64,000 nt of DNA from positions 124,001-188,000 of the forward strand of contig NZ_VKAB01000021.1 in NCBI RefSeq assembly GCF_009769385.1, in the 5' to 3' direction. Both the position numbers and the translations under genes were made by a program. The number at the start of each line of letters is the position of its first letter. The first letter of the stretch is position 1. Source of the stretch: Saccharothrix deserti (lineage in GTDB: Bacteria; Actinomycetota; Actinomycetes; Mycobacteriales; Pseudonocardiaceae). The notes under the pieces were generated by a model. That model had not been told where the DNA came from. It saw only the letters and a program-made list of their open reading frames with translations, and ran no database searches. This document shows positions 26,108-35,500 of the stretch, piece after piece.

Positions 26108-26116
26108 CCCCGCGAA

Positions 26117-26303
26117 CGCAGAACTCACCCCACCTGAACGTTCGACACACCCCGCGCGAATGTAGGACACACGCGTGTGTCCTACATTCGCGCAAGGTGT
26201 GTCCTACCTCCAGACCGCGTGAGTCCTACGTTCAGACCGCGAGAGTCGAACGTTCAGAGCGCGTGAGTCGAACGTTCAGGTGCCGCGAGTTCAACGCTCA
26301 GGT
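26117..26303. repeat. Tandem GAGTCGAACGTTCAG-type repeat array with opposed halves
   Basis: Units of roughly 23 bp vary around GCGYGAGTCSWACRTTCAG. Units left of 26173 run in reverse orientation and those to the right run forward, which creates a perfect 40-bp palindrome at the junction (26154-26193). At least three reverse and five forward units are seen. The array ends about 90 bp before the pirin gene. Related units occur in frame inside adnB at 35299-35364. Confidence 0.85.
26154..26193. terminator. Perfect 40-bp palindrome, possible terminator
   Basis: GCGCGAATGTAGGACACACG is followed at once by its exact reverse complement. On RNA it could fold into a hairpin of up to about 18 bp 47 bases after the chelatase gene stop. 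No T-run follows, so factor-independent termination is not certain. Confidence 0.5.
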
Positions 26304-26396
26304 GTGGGCTGGACCGCGACGGAATAGTTGAGGGTTAAACTAGGTTGAGGCAGGCGAGACCGCTGAACCCGGGCGGTCACGCCGAAGGAGGCAGTC

Positions 26397-27356
26397 ATGC
26401 CCGCCGTCACCGCCGACACCCTCACCCTCCCGCGCCTCCCCGAGCTGCCCGAAACCACCACGGCGTGGCGCAAGGTGCAGCGGGTCGTGCCGGCGCGCAG
26501 GTTCCTCGAAGGCGAAGGCTTCCAGGTCCGCCGCCCCTTCCCGGGCGTCGACCTCGCCCTCGCGGACCCGTTCCTGCTCCTCGACCACATGGGCGCCGTC
26601 GAGTACGGCCCCGGTGAGGCGAAGGGCGCGCCCTGGCACCCGCACCGCGGCTTCGAGACCGTCACCTACCTGATCGACGGCGTGTTCGAGCACCAGGACT
26701 CGGCCGGCGGCGGTGGGGTGATCACCAACGGCGGCACGCAGTGGATGACGGCGGGCGCGGGCGTCCTGCACTCGGAGCTGCCCTCCCAGGAACTGGTGGC
26801 CAAGGGCGGCCTGTTCCACGGCGTGCAGCTGTGGGTCAACCTCCCGAAGGCCGACAAGTGGGCGCCACCCCGCTACCAGGACATCGCGCCCGGCGACACC
26901 AAGCTGCTGTCCAGCGACGACGGCGGCGCGCTGGTCCGCGTCATCGCCGGTGACGTGGCGGGCTACCGAGGCCCCGGCATGACGTACACGCCGATCACCT
27001 ACCTGCACGCCACGCTCAGCCCGCACGCCCGCCTCACCCTGCCCTGGCCGGAGGACTTCAACGCGATGGTCTACGTGCTGTCCGGCCGCGGCACGACCGG
27101 CGCCGAGCACCGCCCGCTCGAAGAAGGCCAACTGGCCGTGTTCGACCGGGGCCAAGCGCTCACCATGCAAGCCGACACGACGTGGGACGTCCTGATCCTG
27201 GGCGGACTCCCGCTCAACGAGCCCGTCGCGCGCTACGGGCCGTTCGTGATGAACACGCGCGCCGAGATCCTGCAAGCCATCGAGGACTTCCAAGCCGGGC
27301 GACTGGGCGTGACGCAGGTCCCGCACGTCACCTCGGCGGATGAGGAGCTGTCATGA
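26397..27356 (+). CDS. Pirin family protein
   Basis: The 319-residue protein is a bicupin of the pirin family. The metal site is formed by HPHRGFET (two His, near residues 81-83) and GVLHSELP (His and Glu near 123-125). Bacterial pirins may be quercetinase-like dioxygenases or redox-linked regulators; the function here is open. GGAGG stands eight bases before the ATG. It overlaps the TPR gene by ATGA. Confidence 0.92.
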   Translation: MPAVTADTLTLPRLPELPETTTAWRKVQRVVPARRFLEGEGFQVRRPFPGVDLALADPFLLLDHMGAVEYGPGEAKGAPWHPHRGFETVTYLIDGVFEHQDSAGGGGVITNGGTQWMTAGAGVLHSELPSQELVAKGGLFHGVQLWVNLPKADKWAPPRYQDIAPGDTKLLSSDDGGALVRVIAGDVAGYRGPGMTYTPITYLHATLSPHARLTLPWPEDFNAMVYVLSGRGTTGAEHRPLEEGQLAVFDRGQALTMQADTTWDVLILGGLPLNEPVARYGPFVMNTRAEILQAIEDFQAGRLGVTQVPHVTSADEELS

Positions 27357-27751
27357 CCGACGTCCTGGAGCTGCTGGCCAAGGGCCGCGAGTTCCGCGCG
27401 GCCGGCGACCCCAGCAGCGCCGCCCGTTACCTCGCCGAGGCGGCGGAGCAGGCGCCGCAGGACCGGACCGTGCTGACCGAACTCGCGTTGGCGCACTTCC
27501 AGTCCGCCGCGCTGGGCAAGGCCGAAGGCGTGCTCAACGCCCTCGTCGACCTCGACCCGTCGGACGGCTACACGCGCCTGCTCCTCGGCCGCACGCTCAG
27601 CCGGCAGAGCAGGCACGCCGAGGCGCTGCCCCAGCTGCGCCTGGCCGCCGCGCTGACCCGCGACCCCGAGGTCGAGACCGAGGTGGCCCGCGTGCAGGCG
27701 CGGGTCGCCCCGGAGGTCAGAACAGAGCGGGAGGCTCCTCCTTCTCCTTGA
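27353..27751 (+). CDS. Small tetratricopeptide-repeat protein
   Basis: The 132-residue protein consists mainly of about three TPR-like helix pairs (for example AAGDPSSAARYLAEAAEQAP and SRQSRHAEALPQLRLAAALT). It is probably a protein-binding adaptor. Its start overlaps the pirin stop and its last 35 bases overlap the convergent alkyltransferase-like gene. No partner is evident beyond pirin. Confidence 0.8.
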   Translation: MTDVLELLAKGREFRAAGDPSSAARYLAEAAEQAPQDRTVLTELALAHFQSAALGKAEGVLNALVDLDPSDGYTRLLLGRTLSRQSRHAEALPQLRLAAALTRDPEVETEVARVQARVAPEVRTEREAPPSP

Positions 27752-28046
27752 CCGCGTCCTCCCAGCGGTACGTGCGCAGGTCGACCTTGCCCCCGTCGGC
27801 CACCACACCCTCCTCGCGCAGCCGTTGCAGCTGCTCGTCGGCGATGTGTGGCGCGCACGTGCCGTTGGCGCGCAGCACCCGGTGCCACGGCAGGTCGTGC
27901 CCGTCCTGGTTCAGGACCTGCCCGACCAGCCGCGGCGACGGTGCGCGGGCGATGTCGGCGACGTCACCGTAGGTGGCCACCCGGCCCGGCGGGATCCTGC
28001 GCACGACCTCGCGGACCAATTCGTGCAACTGTTCGTCCACCCGCAC
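27717..28046 (-). CDS. Alkyltransferase-like protein (ATL), Trp in place of the MGMT cysteine
   Basis: The 109-residue protein matches the DNA-binding domain of O6-alkylguanine-DNA alkyltransferase: a helix-turn-helix (RVATYGDVADIA), GQVLNQDGHDLPWHRV and the later GVVADGGKVDLRTYRW. The active Cys of MGMT (PCHR) is replaced by Trp54 in PWHR, the mark of ATL proteins, which bind alkylated bases and hand them to nucleotide excision repair. The homologue lies in the same neighbourhood in M. tuberculosis (Rv3204, from memory). Confidence 0.92.
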   Translation of the reverse strand: MRVDEQLHELVREVVRRIPPGRVATYGDVADIARAPSPRLVGQVLNQDGHDLPWHRVLRANGTCAPHIADEQLQRLREEGVVADGGKVDLRTYRWEDAVKEKEEPPALF

Positions 28047-28071
28047 AGCTTTTCACGTCATCGGGTGCAGC

Positions 28072-29025
28072 TCATCCGGTGTAGCCCGCCACGATCCGGG
28101 TGAACTCGTAACTGCCCTGGTTGGTGCCGCTGCAATCGCTGCTCGACCCGCCGCAGCCGCCCTTGTCGCGGTTGCTCGCCCAGAACGTGAAGCGGGACAG
28201 GTTCCTGCCCGCCGCCCAGTCCCGGATCGCCCGGAAGTTCGCCGGCGTGACCGTTTCACCCGTGTCGGTGATCCCGTTCATCGACGACAGACCGCTGCGC
28301 CGGTACGCCGCGTCGTCGCTGAGCCCGAACGTGGACTTGATGTGGTTCTTCAACCCGTCCACCGACGTCTTGGTGCCCGCCACCACGTCGCTGGGCCCAC
28401 CCCAGTTGAACGGCATGACCGACCACACGTCGATCGGGACGGAAAGTTCCTTCGACCGGGTGATCAGCCGCCGTCCCCACGAGTTCGGGCCGGACCGGTC
28501 CGTCGGCATGGTGATCACCGTCCGGATGCCCGCGTTGTTCTGCTCCACGATCTTCAACGCCCCGAGCACGCGGTCCTGCACGGTGGCGTTCTCGAACTCG
28601 GCGGCCTCGATGTCGATGTCGATCGCCTTGAGCTGGTAGGCGTTGATCACCTTCTGGTAGGCGCCCGCCAGCGCGCTCGCCGACGAGCAGTACTGGCCGA
28701 GCTTGCGCCCCGACCAGCCGCCGAACGACGGGATCACGTCACCGCCCGCCGCGCGGATGTTCTTGATCAGCGTCGCGTCGCTCCCGGTCAACGACCGGCT
28801 GCCGTCCCACGCCGGGTTGCACCCGCCGTCGGACAGGACGAACGCGAGGGTGAACGACTTGACCCCGGTCTGGTTCATCACGGTCACCGGGTTGGGTTTG
28901 GCGCCCCACTGGTAGAGGTACGGGGACGCGAGCACCGGGTCGGGCGCGGCCTGCGCGTGGGGTGCGAGCGTCAGGGCTGTAGCCGCCGCGACCAGCGGGA
29001 TCAGGATCCGCCGCAGGGGTTTCAT
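28072..29025 (-). CDS. Secreted GH18 chitinase
   Basis: The 317-residue protein has a signal peptide (about 1-27, ending HAQA-A) and one GH18 catalytic domain of the small bacterial type. The catalytic DxDxE is seen in AIDIDIE (Asp136, Asp138, Glu140); the substrate-cleft stretch SVMPFNWGG follows. No chitin-binding module is present. It probably cleaves chitin outside the cell. ATG 29025 is chosen because GGAGG lies just upstream. A DasR-type box at 29071-29082 points to N-acetylglucosamine control. Confidence 0.9.
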   Translation of the reverse strand: MKPLRRILIPLVAAATALTLAPHAQAAPDPVLASPYLYQWGAKPNPVTVMNQTGVKSFTLAFVLSDGGCNPAWDGSRSLTGSDATLIKNIRAAGGDVIPSFGGWSGRKLGQYCSSASALAGAYQKVINAYQLKAIDIDIEAAEFENATVQDRVLGALKIVEQNNAGIRTVITMPTDRSGPNSWGRRLITRSKELSVPIDVWSVMPFNWGGPSDVVAGTKTSVDGLKNHIKSTFGLSDDAAYRRSGLSSMNGITDTGETVTPANFRAIRDWAAGRNLSRFTFWASNRDKGGCGGSSSDCSGTNQGSYEFTRIVAGYTG

Positions 29026-29070
29026 CGGGTCCTCCAAGTGGCAGGGAACCGGCGGCGGCGCGTCCCAAAA

Positions 29071-29082
29071 TGGCCTAGACCA
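29071..29082. promoter_or_regulatory. DasR-responsive element (dre) candidate before the chitinase gene
   Basis: TGGCCTAGACCA matches the palindromic core TGGTCTAGACCA of the Streptomyces DasR operator with one difference. It ends 46 bases upstream of the chitinase ATG, a usual place for repression by DasR. Confidence 0.65.
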
Positions 29083-29150
29083 CCCGAATTTGTCAAGAAC
29101 TCGTACGAACTAGGTCCCCGCGAGGTCGCGTCGATCGACGGCGACCACCA

Positions 29151-29286
29151 CGCGAGGTCGCCGTCGATCGTTCGCGACTCATTTCCCGGCGGTCACGCTC
29201 TTCGATCGTCGGGAAATCAGGCGCGAGCGGTCGACCTCCCGGGCGACCGAGCCGCCGTCTGCGGAGCAGCGGCAATCCAACACTGT
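29151..29286 (+). repeat. Palindromic interspersed repeat, copy 3
   Basis: This 136-bp copy differs from copy 1 (491-626) at about three bases and lies directly before the adnA start at 29293. An extra fragment of its left end (CGCGAGGTCGCGTCGATCG) stands just upstream at about 29119-29138. The adnA promoter must lie within or overlap the element. Confidence 0.88.
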
Positions 29287-29292
29287 GGTTCC

Positions 29293-32200
29293 ATGCTCCC
29301 CGTGGCAGTGAACAGGGCGCCGTTGCTGGTGCGCCGGGTGCGGCAGGAGGAGCCCCGGCGCGACTGGGACGCGCCCGCGCGCGCCGTGTTCGAGCACGCC
29401 GGCGGGCCGTTGCGGGTGCTCGGCGGCCCCGGCACGGGCAAGACGACGCTGCTGGCCGAGGTGGTGGCGGACCGGGTGCTGCGCGGCGGCGTGCACCCGG
29501 AGAACGTGCTGGTGCTCACCGCGAACCGGCGGGCGGCGGAGGCGATGCGCGCCCACATCACCCGGCTGTTAACCGGCGCGAGGGCCGACGGCGTGCTGCC
29601 GACCACGCAGGAACCGCTGGTCAGAACGGTGCACTCGTACGCGTTCGCGGTGCTGCGGGCGCAGGCGGTGCTGAACGGGGAGCCCACGCCCCGGCTGCTG
29701 TCCGGGCCGGAGCAGGACGCGGTGGTGCGCGAACTGCTGGCGGGTGACGTGAGCATGGGCGCGCCGAAGTGGCCGGAACGGCTGCGACCCGCGTTGACGC
29801 TGCCCGGGTTCGCCCAGGAGCTGCGCGACCTGATGCTGCGTGCGCTGGAACGCGGCCTCGCCCCGGAGGACCTGACCGAGTTGGGCCGCAAGCACGCACG
29901 CGAGGAGTGGGTGGCGGCCGGGTTGTTCGCCACCCAGTACGAGCAGGTGAACCTGCTGGCCAGCAGCGGTCAGGGGCACGCGCCGTCGTTCGACGCGGCG
30001 GAGCTGGTCGGCAGCGCGTTGCTGGCGTTCGAGACGGAGCCGGACGTGCTGGCGGGGGAGCGGCGGCGGGTGCGGCACCTGCTGGTGGACGACGCGCAGC
30101 ACCTCGACCCGCTGCAGTTCGAGTTCATCCGGGTGCTGGGTGGGGCCGCGCAGGAATTCATCCTGGCGGGTGATCCCGATCAGGCGGTGTTCTCGTTCCG
30201 GGGCGCCGATCCGACGATCCTGGCCGAGGCGGACGGGCCGGCGGTGGTGCTGCGCCGGGGTTACCGGATGGCGCCGGAGATCCGGGCCGCGGTGGGCCGG
30301 CTCGCGGCACGGCTGCCGGGCGCGTCGCCGACCCGCGAGGTGTCGCCCGTGGACGGCACGGGGAACGTGCAGGTGCGGCTGTTCGCGTCGGCGGCGCAGG
30401 AGGCGAGCTGGGTGGCGGACCAGCTGCGCCGGGCACACTTGATCGACGAGGTGTCGTGGTCGCAGATGGCGGTGGTGGCGCGGTCGGCTACGAGGTCGTT
30501 GCCGGTGCTGCAACGGGCGCTGCTGGCGGCGGGCGTGCCGGTGGCGGTGCCGCGCGACGAGCTGCCGTTGGCGCGGCAGCCCGCCGTGATGCCGTTCCTG
30601 GCGTTGCTGCGGTGCGCGGCCGTGCCGGGCAGCCTGGACGAGGACACGGCGGCGATGCTGCTGTCGTCACCGCTGGGTGGCGCGGATCCGTTGGCGCTGC
30701 GGCGGTTGCGGCGCGGTCTGCGCAGGCTGGAGCTGGCCGCGGGCCGTGACCGGCCGAGCGGCGAGCTGCTGGTCGAGGTGATCGAGTCCGACGACCGGCT
30801 GGCCGCGCTGGAAGACGCCGAGGCGCAGCCCGCGCGGCGGATCGCCGGGCTGTTGCGCAAGGCGCGCAAGGGGATCGCGGACGGGCTCACCGTCGAGCAG
30901 GTGCTGTGGGAGCTGTGGCAGACCACCGGCCTGGAGCTGCGGTGGGTGGCGCAGTCCGCGCGGCACGGCACCGTCGGCATGCAGGCGGACCGGGATCTGG
31001 ACGCGATCGTGGCGTTGTTCGAGGCGGCGGCGAAGTACGTGGACCGGCTGCCCGGCTCCGGGGCCGAGGGTTTCGCCGATTACCTGGCCGCGCAGCAGAT
31101 CGTTGGCGACACGCTGGCGGCGTCCGCGCCGGTCGGCGAGGCGGTGTCGGTGCTCACCGCGCACGCCGCCGCAGGTCGCGAGTGGACGGTCGTGGCGGTG
31201 CCGGGCGTGCAGGAGGGCAGCTGGCCCGATCTGCGGCTGCGCGGGTCGCTGCTCGGCGTCGAGCGGATGGTCGACGTGGTGGCGGGCGTGTCGACCGAGA
31301 CGGTGTCCGCGGTCGCGCCGATCCTGGCCGAGGAACGGCGGCTGCTGCTCGTCGCGGCGAGCCGGGCGCGGCAGACGTTGCTGGTCAGCGCGGTGCGCGG
31401 GGAGGACGAGCAGCCGTCGCGGTTCCTGGACGAGATCGAGGAGCTGTCCACCGACTCCCCGGAGCGGCCGACGTTCACCCCCGAGCGCGGGCTGGTGCTG
31501 GCCGAGTTGGTCGGCGAGCTGCGACGGGTGGTGTGCTCGGACGACGAGCCGGCCGAACGCCGTGAGCGTGCGGCGGTCCAACTGGCCCGGTTGGCGGCCG
31601 AGGGCGTGCCGGGCGCGCACCCCGATTCGTGGTACGGCTTGGCGGACGTGACCACGGATAGTCCTTTGTGGACCGAGGAGCACACGGTGAGCGTGTCGCC
31701 GTCCACGGTGGAGATCCTGGCGAAGTGCCCGCTGCGGTGGGTCGTGGAGCGGCACGGCGGGCAGGACCCTGCCGAGCTGGCGTCCATCACCGGCACCCTC
31801 GTGCACGCGCTGGCGCAGGCCGCCGCGACCGGCGCGGACGAGAAGGAGCTGCGGGTCAGGCTGGACGAGGCGTGGGCGGCGGTGGACGCGGGCGCGCCGT
31901 GGTTCTCCCGGCGCGAGCGGATCCGGGTGGAGCGGATGCTCGACACGTTCCTGGCGTGGCTGGCGTCCAGCCGCGCCCAGCTCACCCAGGTCGCGGTCGA
32001 GGAGGAGATCTCGGTCGAAGTGCCCAAACAGGACGGTGGGCCGTTCCTGCGGGTGCGCGGCCGGGTCGACCGGCTGGAGACCGACCGGGACGGGCGGCCG
32101 GTCGTGGTCGACGTGAAGACCGGCAAGAACCCGGTCACCAAGGAGGAGGCCCGGCAGCACCCGCAGCTCGCGGTCTACCAGCTGGCGTCGGCGCTCGGCG

Positions 32201-32466
32201 GCTTCACGCACCTCGGCCTCGGCACCGATCCTGGCGGCGCGCGGCTGCTGTACGTGGCCAAGGAGAACAAGAAGACCGGCGCGACCGAACTGGAGCAGGC
32301 GCCGCTGGACGAGCAGGGCGTCCGGGTGTGGCTGGAGGCCGTGCAGCTGGCGGCCGGGTCGAGCGTCGGGCCGCAGTACCGGGCGGCGGAGAACGCGGAC
32401 TGTGATCGCTGCCCGGCCCGCACGTCGTGCCCGGTGCACTCGTCCGGCCGGCAGGTGAGCCAATGA
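29293..32466 (+). CDS. adnA: Helicase-nuclease subunit AdnA
   Basis: The 1057-residue protein combines a UvrD-like motor and a C-terminal RecB-type nuclease. The Walker A motif is GGPGTGKTTLL at 44-54; the Walker B position reads LLVDDAQHLD, a DDAQ variant of the usual DEXQ. Motif III resembles AGDPDQAVFSFRGA. The nuclease site is GRVDRLETDRDGRPVVVDVK, and CDRCPARTSC plus an earlier Cys (ILAKCPLRW) form the iron-sulfur ligands. With AdnB it resects double-strand breaks in actinobacteria, in place of RecBCD. The length matches mycobacterial AdnA. Confidence 0.93.
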   Translation: MLPVAVNRAPLLVRRVRQEEPRRDWDAPARAVFEHAGGPLRVLGGPGTGKTTLLAEVVADRVLRGGVHPENVLVLTANRRAAEAMRAHITRLLTGARADGVLPTTQEPLVRTVHSYAFAVLRAQAVLNGEPTPRLLSGPEQDAVVRELLAGDVSMGAPKWPERLRPALTLPGFAQELRDLMLRALERGLAPEDLTELGRKHAREEWVAAGLFATQYEQVNLLASSGQGHAPSFDAAELVGSALLAFETEPDVLAGERRRVRHLLVDDAQHLDPLQFEFIRVLGGAAQEFILAGDPDQAVFSFRGADPTILAEADGPAVVLRRGYRMAPEIRAAVGRLAARLPGASPTREVSPVDGTGNVQVRLFASAAQEASWVADQLRRAHLIDEVSWSQMAVVARSATRSLPVLQRALLAAGVPVAVPRDELPLARQPAVMPFLALLRCAAVPGSLDEDTAAMLLSSPLGGADPLALRRLRRGLRRLELAAGRDRPSGELLVEVIESDDRLAALEDAEAQPARRIAGLLRKARKGIADGLTVEQVLWELWQTTGLELRWVAQSARHGTVGMQADRDLDAIVALFEAAAKYVDRLPGSGAEGFADYLAAQQIVGDTLAASAPVGEAVSVLTAHAAAGREWTVVAVPGVQEGSWPDLRLRGSLLGVERMVDVVAGVSTETVSAVAPILAEERRLLLVAASRARQTLLVSAVRGEDEQPSRFLDEIEELSTDSPERPTFTPERGLVLAELVGELRRVVCSDDEPAERRERAAVQLARLAAEGVPGAHPDSWYGLADVTTDSPLWTEEHTVSVSPSTVEILAKCPLRWVVERHGGQDPAELASITGTLVHALAQAAATGADEKELRVRLDEAWAAVDAGAPWFSRRERIRVERMLDTFLAWLASSRAQLTQVAVEEEISVEVPKQDGGPFLRVRGRVDRLETDRDGRPVVVDVKTGKNPVTKEEARQHPQLAVYQLASALGGFTHLGLGTDPGGARLLYVAKENKKTGATELEQAPLDEQGVRVWLEAVQLAAGSSVGPQYRAAENADCDRCPARTSCPVHSSGRQVSQ

Positions 32467-32536
32467 GGGAGGTCTGACCAGGGAATATGGTTGCGGCCCG
32501 CGGGTCGCCGCAGGCAGCTCGGCCCGACAACGGAGA

Positions 32537-35500
32537 ATGCGGGATGTGGTCGTGCCGGGCGGGGTCGAACGTGCGGGTGAGCCGGTGGCGCTCGCCAGCC
32601 CGTTCGAGGTCGCCGAAGCACTCGGCCTGCCCAAACCCACCCCCGAGCAGGCCGCGGTCGTCGCCGCGCCCACCGCGCCCGCGCTCGTCGTGGCCGGCGC
32701 CGGTGCGGGCAAGACCGAGACGATGGCCGCCCGCGTGGTGTACCTGGTGGCCAACGGCTTCGTCACCCCCGACCGGGTCCTCGGCCTGACGTTCACCCGC
32801 AAGGCCGCGCGCCAGCTGTCCGACCGCGTCCGGGCCCGGCTGCGCAGGCTGGGCGGGTCGCCGTTGCTGGACCGGCTCGACCCGAGCGGTGAACGGCGTG
32901 CCGCGGTGCTGACCACCGAACCGGTGATCCTCACCTACCACGCGTACGCGGGCAGGCTCGTCGGCGAGCACGGCCTGCGGCTGCCCGTGGAGCCGGGCGT
33001 GCGGCTGCTCACCGAGACCGCGGCGTGGCAGCTCGCGCACCGCGTGGTGTCGACGTGGGCGGAGGACATCGACACCGACAAGGTGCCCGCGACCGTCACC
33101 GGCTACCTGCTCGCGCTGGCCGGTGAGCTGGGTGAGCACCTGGTCGAGCCGACCGCGTTGCGCAAGCACGCCGAGTGGCTGTGCACGATCATCGAGTCCG
33201 CGCCGAAGACGAAGCGGCAGGGTGACGGTCTGCCGCAGTCGTTGCAGGCGGTGATCAACGCCCAACGCCTGCGCGTCAACCTCCTCCCGCTGCTGGAGGC
33301 CTACCAGGCGCGCAAGCGGCGGGAAGCGGCGATGGACTTCGCCGACCAGATGTCGCTGGCCGCACGGCTCGCGTCCGAGCACCCGGAGGTCGTGCGCGGC
33401 GAACGTGAGCGCTACGGCGCGGTGCTGCTGGACGAGTACCAGGACACCGGCCACGCGCAACGCGTGCTGCTGCGTTCCCTGTTCGGGCGGGGCGAGCCGA
33501 TGCCCGTGACGTCGGTGGGCGACCCGGCGCAGGCGATCTACGGCTGGCGCGGCGCGTCGGCGGCGAACCTGCCCAGGTTCGTGCACGACTTCCCGCCCGC
33601 GAAGAAGTACGGCCTGCTCACCAGCTTCCGCAACCCGCCGGAAGTGCTGGCCCTGGCCAACGCCGTCTCCGCGCCGCTGCGCGCCATGGGCCTGGACGTG
33701 GACGAACTGCGCGCCCGTGACGGCGCCGGACCGGGTGACGTGCGGGTGGCGCTGTTCAACGACGTGCGCGAAGAGCTGGACTGGCTGGCCGACACCGTCG
33801 CCGCGCAGTGGGAAGCGCACCTCGACACCAGCGACGAGCCGCCGACCGCGGCCGTGCTGGTGCGCCGCCGTTCGGACATGGCGAACATCGCGGCGGCGTT
33901 GCGTGAACGCGGCCTGCCGGTGGAGGTCGTGGGTCTGGGCGGTCTGCTCGACGAGCCGGAGGTGCGCGACCTGTCGAGCGCCCTGCGGGTCCTGGTCGAC
34001 CCCCTGGCCGGCACCGCCGCCGCCCGCCTCCTCACCGGCTCCCGCTGGCGGATCGCCGCGTACGACCTGGCGGCGCTGTGGACGCGGGCGCGTGACCTGG
34101 CCGGCGCGCCCAGCCGTCAAGCCGTGGCGGACGACCCGCTCGCCGTGCTGGCCGACGCCCTACCGGGTGAACACGCCGAACAGGCCGGTCTCGCGGACGC
34201 GTTGGACGACCCCGGTGACCCGACCGCGTACTCCGCCGAGGGGTACCGCCGGATCCGCAGGCTGGGCGCCGAGCTGTCGGCGTTGCGCCGACGCCTGGAC
34301 CAGCCGTTGCCCGAACTCGTCGCCGACGTCGAACGCACCCTGCTGCTGGACATCGAGGCGATGGCCCGACCGGGTGGCGTCGGTCGGGCGCACCTGGACG
34401 CGTTCGCCGACGTGGTCAACGACTTCGCCGCGGCCAGCCCGTCGGCCACCCTGCCCGCGCTGCTCGACTACCTCTACACCGCCGAACAGGCCGAGGACGG
34501 CCTCGAACCCGGTGAGGTGGAGGTCGCCGAGAACCGGGTGCAGGTGCTGACCATGCACTCGGCGAAGGGCCTGGAGTGGCACATCGTCGCCGTGCCGCAC
34601 GTGGTGAAGGACGTGTTCCCGGGGCGGAAGAAGTCGTCCAGCTGGCTGCGTTCGGTGGCCGAGCTGCCCGCCGACCTGCGTGGCGACGCCGAGGACCTGC
34701 CGAAGCTCCGCATCGCGCCCGACGCCAACCGCAAGGAGGTGGAGGAGGCGCTGGTCCGGCACGAGGACGATTTCGACGCGCGGAGGCTGGTGGAGGAGCG
34801 TCGGCTGCTGTACGTCGCGCTGACCAGGTCCGAGCACAGCCTGCTGGTGTCGGGGCACTGGTGGGGCGAGACGGGCGACAAGCCCAAGGGGCCGTCGGCG
34901 TTCCTGACCGAGATCCGGGAATCGGTGCTGGCCGCCGACCACCCGCCCGCCGACATCGCCCACTGGGCGCCCAGGCCTGCCGACGACGACCCCAACCCCC
35001 TCGCGTCGCAGACGAAGACGGCCCAGTGGCCCACCGATCCGCTGGGCAAGCGCCGCGCGGCCGTGGCCGAGGGCGCGGAGCTGGTCCTGGCCGCCCTGGA
35101 ACGCCACCTGGCCCAGCCGCCGACCCCCGCGACCCCTCAACCCACCGATCAAGACCTGCCCCCCGAGCCGCCGGACGACTTCCCGCCGGACCCGCTGGAC
35201 TCCTTCGACCCCTCCGACCCACTGGACTCGTTGCCGTCACCGGAGCCGCCGGACGAGCCGGACTTCGAGCCACCGCCCGACCCCCTGGACGACGACCCCC
35301 GCGAGTCGAACACTCAGGTCCCGAGAGTCGAACCTCCAGGGGCCCCGAGTTCTACATTCGCGTCGCACATCGCCGACGCCGCCGAGCCGGAACCCGAGTC
35401 CGGCCACGCCGTCGTCGAGCCCGATCTCATCGAGCAGTCGGACGATCCCGAGGGCTGGGCACGGGACGTCGACGTGCTGCTGGCCGAACGCGCCGCCGCG

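Noticed and set aside
26236-26276. LexA boxes within the tandem repeats (TCGAACGTTCAG)
   Set aside because: The half-sites abut without the four-base spacer, and the right half ends CAG instead of GA.
26117-26303. CRISPR array
   Set aside because: Units follow one another without unique spacers of constant length, orientation flips in the middle, and no cas genes are near.
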